Assembly (NCBI GenBank): GCA_022457065.1
Contig: JAJGBQ010000002.1
Span: 5,313,510-5,377,509 of the forward strand
DNA length: 64,000 nucleotides
Direction of reading: 5' to 3'
Source of the DNA: Curvularia sp. ZM96
Lineage: Eukaryota > Ascomycota > Dothideomycetes > Pleosporales > Pleosporaceae
Positions 47,536 through 58,200 of the stretch are shown here, piece by piece (positions within the stretch are counted from its first letter, which is position 1; each line of letters opens with the position of its first letter). Made by a program: the position numbers and the translations under genes. The notes beneath the pieces are model-generated. The model was not told where the DNA came from. It saw nothing but the letters and a program-made list of their open reading frames with translations, and searched no databases.

Positions 47536-49242
47536 CTATGGATAAATATTGAAGTCTTTTTTGTGCCAACGTTTTGCAATCAGAGTATCCGCCCACGCAT
47601 AGCCTATGATCTTAAAGCCAGATACGGCCTTATTCGAGCATGGACCTAGGATCATCAACAGGGTTGTATGTGGTATATTAATCTTGGCTACCAAGCCATG
47701 TCTATAGGCTGTCCGTTGTCCGATATCAACAGCGAAGTGGTCGCTACTTGCTGAAGATTGGAAACTCCATCTCTGTTGATTTGCGCAATCGTCAATGATA
47801 TTGCAATTGGATTGGGCTGGGCCATGGTTCGAACAATATATATCCCTAGGCGACTTCTCGCCCTGCTCTACCGCCATCGCCTTTGCCCGGATCTTCAAAA
47901 TGCCGGAGTCGTCCATGGAACCTTTTGGTGAACGGTCGAGCCACCACCATGTATCCAGAAAAGCGTTCCCAAGCATCACGGATACCTCTTTACGGCCTTG
48001 GAAACTTTCCAGATAAGCTCGTCCTGCAACACTTGTTTGCGGCATCATAGGCGTCGTGCTCAGACCAGCGGGTATGCGTACTTGGGGAGCAACCCCTAAC
48101 CATTCTGCGCGGAAGCCTCGCTGCAGGAGCTGTTTTACTAGTTGAATCGTAGCTTTCTGCCTGTCTTCAGGGGCAAAAGAAGCCGGGTCGAGCTTCACGC
48201 CAAGGAGACCCATGATGCTAAGTACCATGTCGACTGGCCTAGACGAAGTCCGCAAGAGCGCTGATCGCCATATAGCATTTGATCTTCCTTCATTCGATCC
48301 TTGAGTCAGAGCTCCGAGAAGTGTGTTCAAGCGATGTATTCCTCCATCTTCATCTCCATCGCTTAGTATCGTTGGCTGTATTTCTTCGGTCTTCCCCAGT
48401 AGCCCAATCACGTAGTCTGACCATTCCTCTTCGATTAACCATTCCTCGTCGCTTAACCATTCCTCGTCGCTCAACACCGCTGCTCTTGGACTTTCAGGAA
48501 CCGTTGTACAAACTTCGGGCCCTGGGTCACTAGGATCACCGAATCGTATCCTTGATAATTTCATGCATGCCCTGAGGAGCATGTCTAGGCTTGTTGCAGC
48601 GGCCCTTTGAGGCACGACTTCTAAAATCTCAACGGTCTCATTGTTCTGAAGGTAGCAAGTACCCCAAGCCCATTGATACAGGACCTGGACTGACGGTGGA
48701 GCCAGTGACTCTTGTAGAGTCCAGGCGCGATGGATCCACGGTGTACCTTCGGTAAGACTCGCAAGCCTCGCTAAACCGCCTGGGAGAACTAAGCAGACTT
48801 TGCATCTCTGATATAAATCGAACATATTCTTGATCTGCCATGTCTTATCTTCCTTACTGGTCTGAATGATGGACAGACGGTCGAGCCATAGCAACGGGCA
48901 CTTGAAGTACAGTGCGGCAACGCAAACGGTGTGCAAAAGGCTGAAGGAAATCGGATCGGCATCTTTGGCGCCTTCTACAGAAAATGCAACGGTACAAGAA
49001 GAATCGTTCTGCTGTGCCTTCAACCCTCGCCAGACGTAGGAAATTGCGGCATACTGTGACTCTGGAAGCTCTGTAAACTCCTGGATACAGATCAATTTTT
49101 TATCGATATATCTTTTACAGTCAAGGAACCGAAAACGACCAGGCTTCGTACCATCTCCATAGGCGAAATCCTTCTCAGCGTGCTTATCCAGCCCAGCTTG
49201 TGCAATCCCTAGATAGGACATGGTAGCTGCGGGACGGACCAA
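47536..49242 (-). CDS. HET-domain protein, 568 aa
   Basis: HET domains trigger the cell death that follows fusion of genetically different hyphae (heterokaryon incompatibility), and many copies have other or unknown roles. The domain lies at about residues 60-185: YAAISYVWRG, then LLWLDRLSIIQTSKEDKTWQ, then MFDLYQRCKVCLVLPGGL, and WIHRAWTLQES. These are the four usual blocks, though the canonical Asp-Ala-Cys-Ile-Asn-Gln is altered to DRLSIIQ. No NACHT, ankyrin or WD repeats follow. The C-terminal 380 residues are without named domain. A short tandem repeat (LSDEEW twice and IEEEW) sits near residue 260. The gene is uninterrupted; a second ATG eight codons in (MSYLG) could be the real start. 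It sits between the two subtelomeric blocks, a common place for HET genes. Confidence 0.88.
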   Translation of the reverse strand: MVRPAATMSYLGIAQAGLDKHAEKDFAYGDGTKPGRFRFLDCKRYIDKKLICIQEFTELPESQYAAISYVWRGLKAQQNDSSCTVAFSVEGAKDADPISFSLLHTVCVAALYFKCPLLWLDRLSIIQTSKEDKTWQIKNMFDLYQRCKVCLVLPGGLARLASLTEGTPWIHRAWTLQESLAPPSVQVLYQWAWGTCYLQNNETVEILEVVPQRAAATSLDMLLRACMKLSRIRFGDPSDPGPEVCTTVPESPRAAVLSDEEWLSDEEWLIEEEWSDYVIGLLGKTEEIQPTILSDGDEDGGIHRLNTLLGALTQGSNEGRSNAIWRSALLRTSSRPVDMVLSIMGLLGVKLDPASFAPEDRQKATIQLVKQLLQRGFRAEWLGVAPQVRIPAGLSTTPMMPQTSVAGRAYLESFQGRKEVSVMLGNAFLDTWWWLDRSPKGSMDDSGILKIRAKAMAVEQGEKSPRDIYCSNHGPAQSNCNIIDDCANQQRWSFQSSASSDHFAVDIGQRTAYRHGLVAKINIPHTTLLMILGPCSNKAVSGFKIIGYAWADTLIAKRWHKKDFNIYP

Positions 49243-50883
49243 AGCTTAGTGCGGTGAAGGCTTTTGATGTAATCGGCGTTTGGTGTGAATTCAGATCATG
49301 TCAGATGTGAGATGAGTTTGTTGAGTATAGTTTTTTAGTATTTCTACGTGCCTTTAGTGGCATAGACATGATGAAGTAGCAAAGCGATAGCGGGGCAAAG
49401 AGGAAAAGTAACAGCGGGGTACAAGAGTGGCTTGATCGCTGGCTTGGATTCACTAGTCTACCAACGCAACAGGTAGGGGCTGCTGATACGCAGATGCCCT
49501 ACTAGCATCTCCCCACCACCTTCAATTCGTTTTTTGTTTGCTGGCGATTTATTGGCTCTTGTCAGCACACCCCGATAGACATCTCTTCCCCGCTCTCTTT
49601 CACCTAGGTAGTGCAATCAGAAGGGAGTACCATGGAAACAGTCTAGGCCGTCCTTGCTAGCGACGTGAACACTACTGGGTTCATCGCAGTTGCAGAGCCA
49701 GCAGCATGCGTCTTGTTCAGACGTAGCCCGCCACTCACGCCCATTAGCACCGTAGCAGCCACGCCTGTATGCTTAGTTAGCAGACTAATATTCACCGACA
49801 AGAGGCTGATCACGAGCACAAGCGTTGGAAGATGACGTTGTCAATAGCGTCCCCGCTCGGCTGAACAGCGCAACGGTGGGTATGACGGGGACCGCGTGTT
49901 GGTCGTCCCAATGCCTGCTGCAGAATTGCTGTGCTAGTCAGCGCGCGAACATCATCCGTCATCTTTTGAAACGTGAGCGGAAGAAGGTGTGCATAGATAG
50001 CTGGGAAGGCAGCCACGCGGATAGGCCGGGCTGGACTAGGCTGTCTCTTATTACCTTATTCCAGAAACCACAATGAATGCATCCTCCTGACGTAGGGGTT
50101 GGGCGGTAGCAAAACGAGTGGCAGGGCAATACATATGACGCTGATTCAGCGAACTGATATGATTCGGGGCTACAGAATCCCGCTGCCATGATGTTCCAAT
50201 GATACACTGTCGGGAAATCGGTAAGACCGGGGCAATCCTGTCAGAAGTAAGGCCAGCTGTGCTGCTTATATGTAAGCACCTGTCAGAAGCTCAGCTCTAT
50301 GCCACTGGTTCACTACAACCAAAAGGTAGGAATAATCAGCGCCATGCTGATTACCGGGCATACAACAGTATAAGTAGTAGACATAGCCGGGCATCTACCA
50401 GTCAAACTGACCAGGTCTTGACAATATCCCCCTTCTTAGGCAGAGCTCGTCCCGAGCTCTCCTAGGGATACTCCTATACTGGACCTCCCAGCAGCTCTCA
50501 GGGCTCTAGATACGCTAGTTACCCTATAGTCTACTTTGGCTGGTTCACTAGCCACTAGGCTGGCTCAATAGCCACCTTAGCTGGCTGACGCCACTAGGCT
50601 GGTACCACGACCACCTCTGGCTCACTAGTCACCTAGCTGGTTCAACAACCACCAGACTGGCTCAACCACCAAAGTAAACCGGCTTGGCTGATCCTGGCCC
50701 TGGCCAGAGTCAAACTCAGCACCCCCGGCACGCCGTGCTGGTCCTAATCTGGCCGCCAGTATGGCGCTGATTATCAAGTCAGAAGCTCAGTTCTATGCCA
50801 CTGAGCTACTGACAGCACCCTTCCCCTCGCGCTCTGCATCACCTCTGCTTTCGAGTGCCAGCTTCTGTTGAACCACTATCACG
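49243..50883. other. Spacer with degenerate repeats
   Basis: No gene. A segment of about 40 bases (TCAGAAGCTCAG.TCTATGCC) occurs at about 50284 and again at about 50779. At 50437-50462 GCAGAGCTCGTCCCGAGCTC forms a palindrome. These may be remains of a retrotransposon. Confidence 0.5.
50528..50690. repeat. Degenerate tandem repeat, unit about 20 bases
   Basis: About eight copies of a unit resembling CTGGCTCACTAGCCACCTAG, with substitutions and length changes between copies. In plus-strand frames it has no long open reading. Confidence 0.7.
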
Positions 50884-52131
50884 ATGTCAGAATTCCGAGC
50901 CCAGTGGAGGAGTCCTGGCGACGTCTTCTCCGTTCTCCTCATTGTTGGAGGCGATGTTATTCTTCTCGCTTTGGCCTGTGTTACGGGCAGAGTACTCACT
51001 CCTGTAGCCTTTTCGTTTGGATGGGTTGCATATGCCATCTCAGCCGTTGTAGCGGCTATCGGGAACGACAAGCTTTTGGGACGCTGCCCGCCCGAAATAC
51101 CACTGAAAGTCATCAATCTCAAAAACGGATATAACCGCGGGAACAATTCCTGGCTTCTCGGCAGGTTCATGAAAGACTACAAGTACTGGATGCCTCAAGA
51201 GGTGAGAGAGTGCCTTCTCCAACCTCCCATGCGTCCAGATGAGGAGGACCGAGTCTCTCACCATCCAATTTCCGCGCCGTCAACTAGCCCAGTGCCACCC
51301 ATAGCAAAGATAACCTTAGGTCGTTCTAATGCCGCGCTGTGCATTGCTGTTTACAGATGGGTTGACGGTGCAGAGCTGGGCTTGCCTGATCGTGACTGGG
51401 TGTGGTGGAGTGGGCTTTTCGTGTCCATCCTCCAGTTAGGTATTGCAGCAATTCCATGGAGCCTTCACAACAATCGGAACATATTCATCGCTACTACCGC
51501 TGGCACCGTCATAGCATACGCATCTGCATCTCTGCCGCAGTGGAGGATAGAGAAATGGACACCAGAACGTAGGAAGAAGGATGTTGCCATAACTCAAGGA
51601 AATGGCTATCAGCATGTTATTGTGATCCTGGGCGCAGACCATGGCTTCGACATGGAAGCGCTAGCTGTCGCGAGAGCGCCCGAACGTAGCTCAACTCGGA
51701 TCTATACTTCGATACTGGCCCTCTTCTGGCTTGTACTGTTAGTTACGTGTTGTGGTATCGAGACAGATACATGGTATTTGATTGCTGTAGGTGGACTTGG
51801 TATGGTACAGAACCTCGTCGTTGCAGGTGTACCACGGACGCCTGCAGCGCTCGGACTACCTATAAAGCTTGATATCAACGAGGAAGAGGTCCAGCGTGTG
51901 CCGAACGTTTTCGTTGAACCAAAGGTTATGTGGACTATTATGGAGTTTGAAACAAGATTTCCTAGCTGTGGCAATGCGCTTGTCAAAGAATTCTTCCCTG
52001 GAGACTTGCTAGAATGGGAGGTGTTATGGTGGGCGTCTAGGGATCCTAACGAAAGAAAGAGGCTGCTTGATACGCAACGCCATAAAGCATGGGAGAAAAC
52101 GTATAAGGCATCGCAAGAGAAAAGGCAGTAA
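50884..52131 (+). CDS. Conserved fungal multi-pass membrane protein, 415 aa
   Basis: An uninterrupted gene from the ATG at 50884 to TAA at 52129. Hydrophobic segments fall at about residues 13-33, 39-59, 175-195, 203-220, 268-290 and 296-315, giving about six membrane passes. An Arg/Pro-rich loop of about 120 residues lies between segments 2 and 3, and a soluble charged C-terminus (WEVLWWASRDPNERKRL) follows. The opening EFRAQWRSPGDVFSVLLI and VAFSFGWVAYAIS recall a large family of uncharacterised ascomycete membrane proteins common near chromosome ends, but I know no function for it. It is 25 bases upstream of the outer 29-base leader repeat. Confidence 0.75.
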   Translation: MSEFRAQWRSPGDVFSVLLIVGGDVILLALACVTGRVLTPVAFSFGWVAYAISAVVAAIGNDKLLGRCPPEIPLKVINLKNGYNRGNNSWLLGRFMKDYKYWMPQEVRECLLQPPMRPDEEDRVSHHPISAPSTSPVPPIAKITLGRSNAALCIAVYRWVDGAELGLPDRDWVWWSGLFVSILQLGIAAIPWSLHNNRNIFIATTAGTVIAYASASLPQWRIEKWTPERRKKDVAITQGNGYQHVIVILGADHGFDMEALAVARAPERSSTRIYTSILALFWLVLLVTCCGIETDTWYLIAVGGLGMVQNLVVAGVPRTPAALGLPIKLDINEEEVQRVPNVFVEPKVMWTIMEFETRFPSCGNALVKEFFPGDLLEWEVLWWASRDPNERKRLLDTQRHKAWEKTYKASQEKRQ

Positions 52132-52155
52132 AACAATACTAGAACAAGGCTCACT

Positions 52156-52184
52156 CTATCCTCAATCCCCGACGGAACTAAGGT
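52156..52184 (+). repeat. 29-base block leader, outer copy
   Basis: Identical to 38782-38810. Related but diverged sequence continues to about 52310 (CTAATAGAACTAAGGTTAGG at 52208). Confidence 0.85.
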
Positions 52185-53241
52185 TAGAACAACGTCTAAA
52201 ATAGATGCTACTTCTATCCTTAATCCCTAATAGAACTAAGGTTAGGATTAACCTAAGTTTCTAATTTCTTAGTAACTTTCTAGACCTTAGTCCTATAGAA
52301 TTGTCAGATTGTGATGATTTATCAAAGATGGGTGAATAATGGATGGATTATTGATTGTATTGTTTTATCTGATCTCTGTTGTTCTGTCTTGTCTGATCCA
52401 CCCTGCTTCAAAGGGGTTGGATCAGTTGGATCGCGGTGGATCGTGCGCGCTGACTAATCTGACTGATCCACAGAATCCGTGTGTCTGATCCACCCCCGGA
52501 TTCTGTCCACCACCTAAAATATGCCCATATTCTGACATGTAGCGTACTTGTCCGTGAGATACGTTAGTATAAAATTTATGTTTCTAGATTTTATAATTCG
52601 ATTAGTTATTATAACTACTCTTTTAATAACTATTATAACTAGTAGTAGAGTTATTATATATTAAATAACTATAGAAAGTTAAACTCTTAGCGATAAAGAG
52701 TATATTATATTAACTAAACTGTTGCACGCACTAACTACCCACACTAATTGTTTTAAAATTCCAAAAGACTTAAGCATGTTTTTGTAAACCTAACGTACAT
52801 GTAAGGGGCTACGCTCCGTGGAGCAATCGCTTTGGTATACAAGGAATTGTATTCGATAGAGAGCTATCTAGTGCTACGTGTAGGATCAATATTATCGTGA
52901 GTGACAATCAACAGTGATCAAGTATTGATCAGTGCACGTTGTCAGATCAACGAAGAGACCAGTGCGCGTTATCTGATCCTTGGACGACCCGAGATCCCAT
53001 CGAGGAGTAAGACCAAAGGGCACCAGCCCGTTACAGTACACAGTGCTTTGAATATTCACGCAAGTTTGGCGCTATTTTCTACAACAGTTATGTTTCCTAG
53101 TACCAGGCCGTAAGCCACTTGCGCAGTTCAAACATCGACCAACTGAAAGTAGACACCTGAACGAGCGATGCACTTGGCGTGCTATCAGGCTGCCGGATTA
53201 GCGCCCGGTCCAAAGCCCTATCCCTCTCCATCACGTTCCTA
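52185..53241. other. Spacer, no gene
   Basis: 52395-52500 is dense in GATCC/GGATC motifs arranged in both directions (TTGGATCAGTTGGATC, GTGGATCGTG, CTGATCCACAG, CTGATCCACC). The following 200 bases are AT-rich. The plus frame 52901-53113 is not supported. Confidence 0.5.
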
Positions 53242-53814
53242 TTAGTCTCGCATGCGGTCCTCTTCTTGCTCTCTCTCTCGCTCTTGCTCTCTCTCTCGCT
53301 CTTGCTCTCTCTCTCGCTCTCGCTCGCGTTCCTGCTCATCTTCCCGCTCCCGATCTCCATCTCCGCCTCCTGGATGTCCGTCGCCCGCGCCTTCATGATT
53401 CCCTTCGCCTGGATTGTCTTCTCGATTTGCCACATCATGGAGTGCTCGTGCCGCCAGTTGTTCCCCACTAAGCCCATCTATGGGGCCACCAAATCCGCTG
53501 ACATTTCCGAGCCGTGGCCCCTCCAAGTTCCGGTCGAGTTGCATGTTGAAGCCGTTTTCATGCTCGATGACTGGAATAAGAGCTTCCGCAACAGCAATGC
53601 CATCCGGAGCTGCGATATGGCCCTCGCGAATTTGGACGACGATTACCTCACAAACATTGGCTAGAACGTCCGTCCCTGTGGTGTGCGCATCGACACTGTT
53701 CCTTTGGTTTTGTAGTTCTGTAAGTATCTCCGGATTGTTGATCAAAAGATCCTCCCCTCGGTCCATTGTCAAGAGGTCGAGCTCCCTGCGTAGCAGATCG
53801 CGCAGGCTTCCCAT
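53242..53814 (-). CDS. Hypothetical protein with an Arg/Glu repeat tail, 190 aa
   Basis: Starts MGSLRDLLRRELDLL. The first 130 residues are ordinary (IREGHIAAPDGIAVAEALIP) with no domain I can name. A Gly-rich linker follows (GAGDGHPGGGDGDR), then a low-complexity run of Glu, Arg and Gln (EREREREQ units) formed by a CTCTCTCTCGCTCTTG-like microsatellite on the plus strand. The frame ends soon after the repeat (RMRD). A second minus frame continues past it to 53097 with a plausible end (MFELRKWLTAWY). A length change in the microsatellite may therefore have shifted the frame. Confidence 0.5.
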   Translation of the reverse strand: MGSLRDLLRRELDLLTMDRGEDLLINNPEILTELQNQRNSVDAHTTGTDVLANVCEVIVVQIREGHIAAPDGIAVAEALIPVIEHENGFNMQLDRNLEGPRLGNVSGFGGPIDGLSGEQLAARALHDVANREDNPGEGNHEGAGDGHPGGGDGDREREDEQEREREREREQEREREQEREREQEEDRMRD

Positions 53815-54590
53815 GCTCGTTGATCTGCAGAGTTTGAGGCAAGAGTACCTGAGTGCCGGGAAGTAATGCTAGGCTGTATGGGTTTAAATGTTATCTAACT
53901 GGACCGAATAGTTTCGAGAAATGAGATATCGACAGAGACCCGTGGATGACTGATTTAAATACTCGGTGTGCTTTAACCAGCTCCATCTGCTCATGGCTAT
54001 GCTCTTCAGCCGCACTCGAACTGAACGAATTATCTAAGTTTCCAAGTTTCAGCACTTCCTGCTTTGGACTGATGCAAGGTGACGAATGCAAAAGTGTTGA
54101 GTGTTAAGCAGGACAAGCATTTTCCAGCTAAACTTGGGCCATCTAGCTAAATGACAAGTAAAGTTTTAGCTGCATGTCTCACTTCTGTTTGAATCCAGCC
54201 TGCATGCGGATTTCGTCACTAATGCAATGGAATTAACCGGGCAATATGCTTGTCCTTCAAATCTTATGATTCGGGTTTATGATAAGCGGGGTAGATATCC
54301 ATGTGTTTTTTTTTTTTGGTCTTGCGTCCTGACCGTGGATTCCCATGCTAAGTTGTCCTTTTTCGTGGACTTGAAATGCAGAAGCGCAGAAGAGCGTTGT
54401 CTCGAACTACCTGGTGCTGGCACTTGCATATGACGCCTGCCGTAGCTGAATTTAATTCTTTTCACATGCAAAACAGAGTGCAGAAAGAAATCCCAATGGA
54501 TTGAGGCAGTTTTTCAGCGCCTTTCAGCTTAAAAACATGCTGCTAGATACGATTATTGTAAATCCAGAGGCAGACTTGTGGGGTTCATTA
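53815..54590. other. Spacer, no gene
   Basis: No coding signal. A run of 13 T occurs near 54307. Confidence 0.45.
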
Positions 54591-54646
54591 CCTAACCAAT
54601 ATGAGGTGGCGATTTAGGCCTAACCAATATGAGGTGGCGATTTAGG
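54591..54646. repeat. Perfect tandem duplication, 28-base unit
   Basis: Two identical 28-base units beginning CCTAACCAATATGAGGTGGC, followed by the start of a third (CCTG). Confidence 0.9.
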
Positions 54647-55281
54647 CCTGAATCGTAACGAAATAGGCTTAGCGTTAGGGTTGTATACCGCATTAAGCGA
54701 TCTGATCACCCCCGAATCGCGAAATTTGACACCCCCGAATCGCGCTTGAATAGGCTTAGCGTTAGGGCTCACTTAACCCCAAGTGCATTTGGATATGGGC
54801 CCCAGAGGATGTCATAGTATATGCAGTGACTAAGAGAGTCTTTTTTAGTTTCTCTGATAGTAGTGCGAAACTCGCAGCTTCGTATAAACAAGTATACAGG
54901 GTAGTTGCTGCACATAGGGTTAGGGCTAGGGTTAGGGCTTAACCCCAAGCTAACCCCAAGTTTAGGGCTACGTCGTGGCAGCATATAGAGTTACCAAGAA
55001 AGACTTTTCTAGTCTTCTTAATAGTAGCTAGTATCGCGCAGCTACTATACAGAGTCGCTGTGAGATTTAGATAAGAGCTTGGCCCCAGCAACAGCGTTGC
55101 TGGGAGAACCGGGGTAACGTCTGACAACTGGTTGTATCAGCATAACAACAAACACGCAAATTAGCACTAATGTACTCGCACTACTCTCTTAATAATACTC
55201 ATTCTAAGTGTTGAGTTTGTTTGCATATAACTACGTGAATTTTTTATCTACTAAGACTTGGACTATAAATATAAGCGTCTT
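54647..55281. repeat. Subtelomeric leader repeats upstream of the outer helicase
   Basis: Contains two copies of AATAGGCTTAGCGTTAGGG (about 54660 and 54748), tandem ACACCCCCGAATCGCG units, and an imperfect duplication of about 160 bases (54762-54915 and 54920-55080), each half opening with TTAGGGCT...AACCCCAAG. At 54914-54968 TTAGGG motifs face AACCCC motifs, as at 39051-39116. A small hairpin (CCCAGCAACAGCGTTGCTGGG) is at 55083. No gene seen. Confidence 0.75.
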
Positions 55282-58200
55282 ATGGAGCTACCCATCTGGC
55301 ATAGTCGCGTGCCCGCATCACAGGCCGCAGAGAGTAGCAACGGCAGCCCGCGCACGCGCAGCACGACGGTCGTCTCGGTAGACAACTGCGACGATATTTT
55401 CTGCTTTCTGGCTGACTTTGGTGTGCTAGTTTGCAAGCAGCACTGCAGCGGCGTGGTAAATCTAGACAGACATCTGTTAGAGCAGCACAAAACACCCGTG
55501 AACGTGCGAGAAGAGATTATACAGCACTTTGCGCACTATGAGAGAAAAGATCCAAAGAACATTGATCTTCCCGAGCAGCCGGCTGAGCCAGTTGAAGAGC
55601 TAGGGACGCCGCTGGATGGATTTAGCTGCAAGAGCTGCGAATTTCTCACTATCAACATTAATATCTTGCGCATGCATCTGAAAAAATCACCAGCAAGCAT
55701 GGAAGGGAGAGAAAAGTGCGCTCTTTGATTCTGTCAAAGTTCAGACGTTTTTCAGAAGTGGTGGGCTGCAGAAATATTTTTTGGTTGATTTGGGTGTTGG
55801 GGAAAATGGAGAAAAATTAGATCAAAATCAGGTTGTTCAACAACAACTCAACGCATGGCAGAAGGTGCGAAAAGAGCTAGAAGAGGACATGCAAGTTATG
55901 GCAGAGACTGCAAAGATTGATAAAACAGGCTGGTTTAAGAGGACTGGGTGGTTGACGTTTCTGGAGGGCCGAAATCTCGCTCATCTAGGCTATCAAGCCC
56001 GCTTGCCCGACCGCAACGAAGCAAAGCTGCAGCAGGCTGCAAAGTTGACAGAAGAATTGATTGAGAGATCTGTTCGTGGCTTGGCAACACTGCCGCAGGA
56101 GACGCGGCGCTGGCTTCGCAGTGCGCAGCAGACTGTTGTTGATCAGCGGCCGCTGGCCCGACTGCAGAACCCCGAGAGTCAGGCAGTGTACGCTAGCTAT
56201 ATAGTCCGATTTGTCTGCTTTTATCTTCGCATTGTTGCCGATGAAGAGAGTCGGATCGATCAATATCTGGCACAGAGTGATGGAGCTGTTGAGGTAGACA
56301 GTGCAAGCGATGGGGGTACTAGCATGGAGAGCGAGTACAACGACAGCGACATGGAGGGCACGGTTGACAGCAACAATGACGTGGTAGTAGTGCAGAGACA
56401 GCCGCGCAGAGCTGTGCCCGCTGACAAGATGAAGGATGCCCGTGAGCTGTTCAAGTGGAAGGATGATCAGAAGGCGCTGGCTATACAGCTGTGGCTTTCG
56501 CTAGGCGACAGCAACACAGCTGCGCAGATGGAGGCGCTGCTCGACTCGCTGGCTTCGTTTCTTCTCACAGGCTATGGCACAGATGAGTTTTCGAGTGGGT
56601 TGGTGCAGTATCTGGCTGTGCTAGGCATAGACACACGGACAAACCGCTTGCGCACGGCAAAGAATTTCTCGTACATGCTCGCTGGGGTTATCTACTGCGT
56701 TCGTGTACTAGCAGTCGAAAAGATATTGCCCACAGCTGAGCGCGAGGATCAGACTGAAGAGGACCGGGAGCAGTTCTTAGATGTGCGCAAGAAGTATCTG
56801 GCAGACGGCTCATTCAGCCCGATGAGTGCTATGATCAGTCTACTTGCGTATGGCAAGCATGCAGCGCTGAATGAAGGCAATGCTGGCAACGCGTACTGGT
56901 CGCCCGACAAGAAGATCTTTTATCTTAGCGGCCGGCCGATTGTGATTGAGCGTTTCCGCATCATGGCTCAGAGCATGGAAGCTGAGCTAGAAGACAAGTT
57001 TTGGCAGCTGTGCTGGGTGGATAATACTGCTGAACGGTTTTTCATTGATCTTGCAAAGATTCAAGACGACATTACATTCACAACCCGGGGCAAGTCGTTT
57101 GTCACGACTCCCGGCAACCGTCTGTTAGATGGGCTGGCGTGGATGCTAACAAGAGCACGGAGCACAGTGGGCGGTATGCGACTGCAGACTTCTGACGGCC
57201 GGTGGAAAAGCAAAAAGGTGCGGGCGTATCTGCGGCAGATGGACCGCTTCTTGGAGCTGATGCTAGGCTGTGTACACATTGTGTCTGGACAGCCGGCGCG
57301 AGGTTCTGAGATTGTGACGATGCGGCACCGCAACGGGCTGCTGCAGGACCGCAACGTCTTTGTCATGGATGGTGCTGTGATGACTGTTGTGCGCTATCAC
57401 AAGTCACAATCTCAATGGGACAAGCCGAAGGTAGTGCCGCGCTTTTTGCCGCCGCGGCTAGGGCAGATTATGGCGCTGTACTTGAGCTACTTGCAGCCGT
57501 TCCGAGAATTTCTGCTGGTGAGCGTGCTGGGAGGTGGCTTAGACGACTACGTGTGGAGTAATGAGCAGGGGGCATGGAATACGGATCGACTGACGAGGGT
57601 GCTAAGACGCGAGACAGGCAAACGGCTGGGTGTAGAGCTGCACACGCTAGACTACCGTCATACGGCTGTGGGGATTGGGCGAGTCATGGTAGGGGAGTCG
57701 TTTGGCAAGGGGTATCAGGACGAGATTGGCGAGATTGATGAAGCCGAGGTGGATGAAGACGAGGAAGACTTGATTGAGCTGCAGAACGCACGATCGACGG
57801 TCATGGGCGTGGGCAACTACAGCGTCTCGATTGACATTGTCAAGCATCTCAGCACGCGGTCGATTGACGCGTTCCGGGCGCTGAGTACTGCTTGGCACCG
57901 CTTTTTAGGCGTAGATGGACAGGCTGAAGCAGCCGAGGAGGGCAGGAGAAGGCGGAAAAGGCGGATGCGAGAGAGTATCTCAGGGTTGCCGATACTCCCG
58001 AAAGAGAAGGCCGTTCAGGTGGAAGACGCGCGAGCTGCCGCTGTACAGAGGGCACTGCAGCAGGTGCTGGGGAAGCAGGATGTTGGGTTCCGTTCAATGG
58101 AACAGGAGCAGGCTTTGTACGCCGTGTTGGATAAGCAGACGCCGCTGGTGGTAGTGCTTCTAACAGGAGGGGGCAAGAGCTTGCTGTTCACGCTGCCGGC

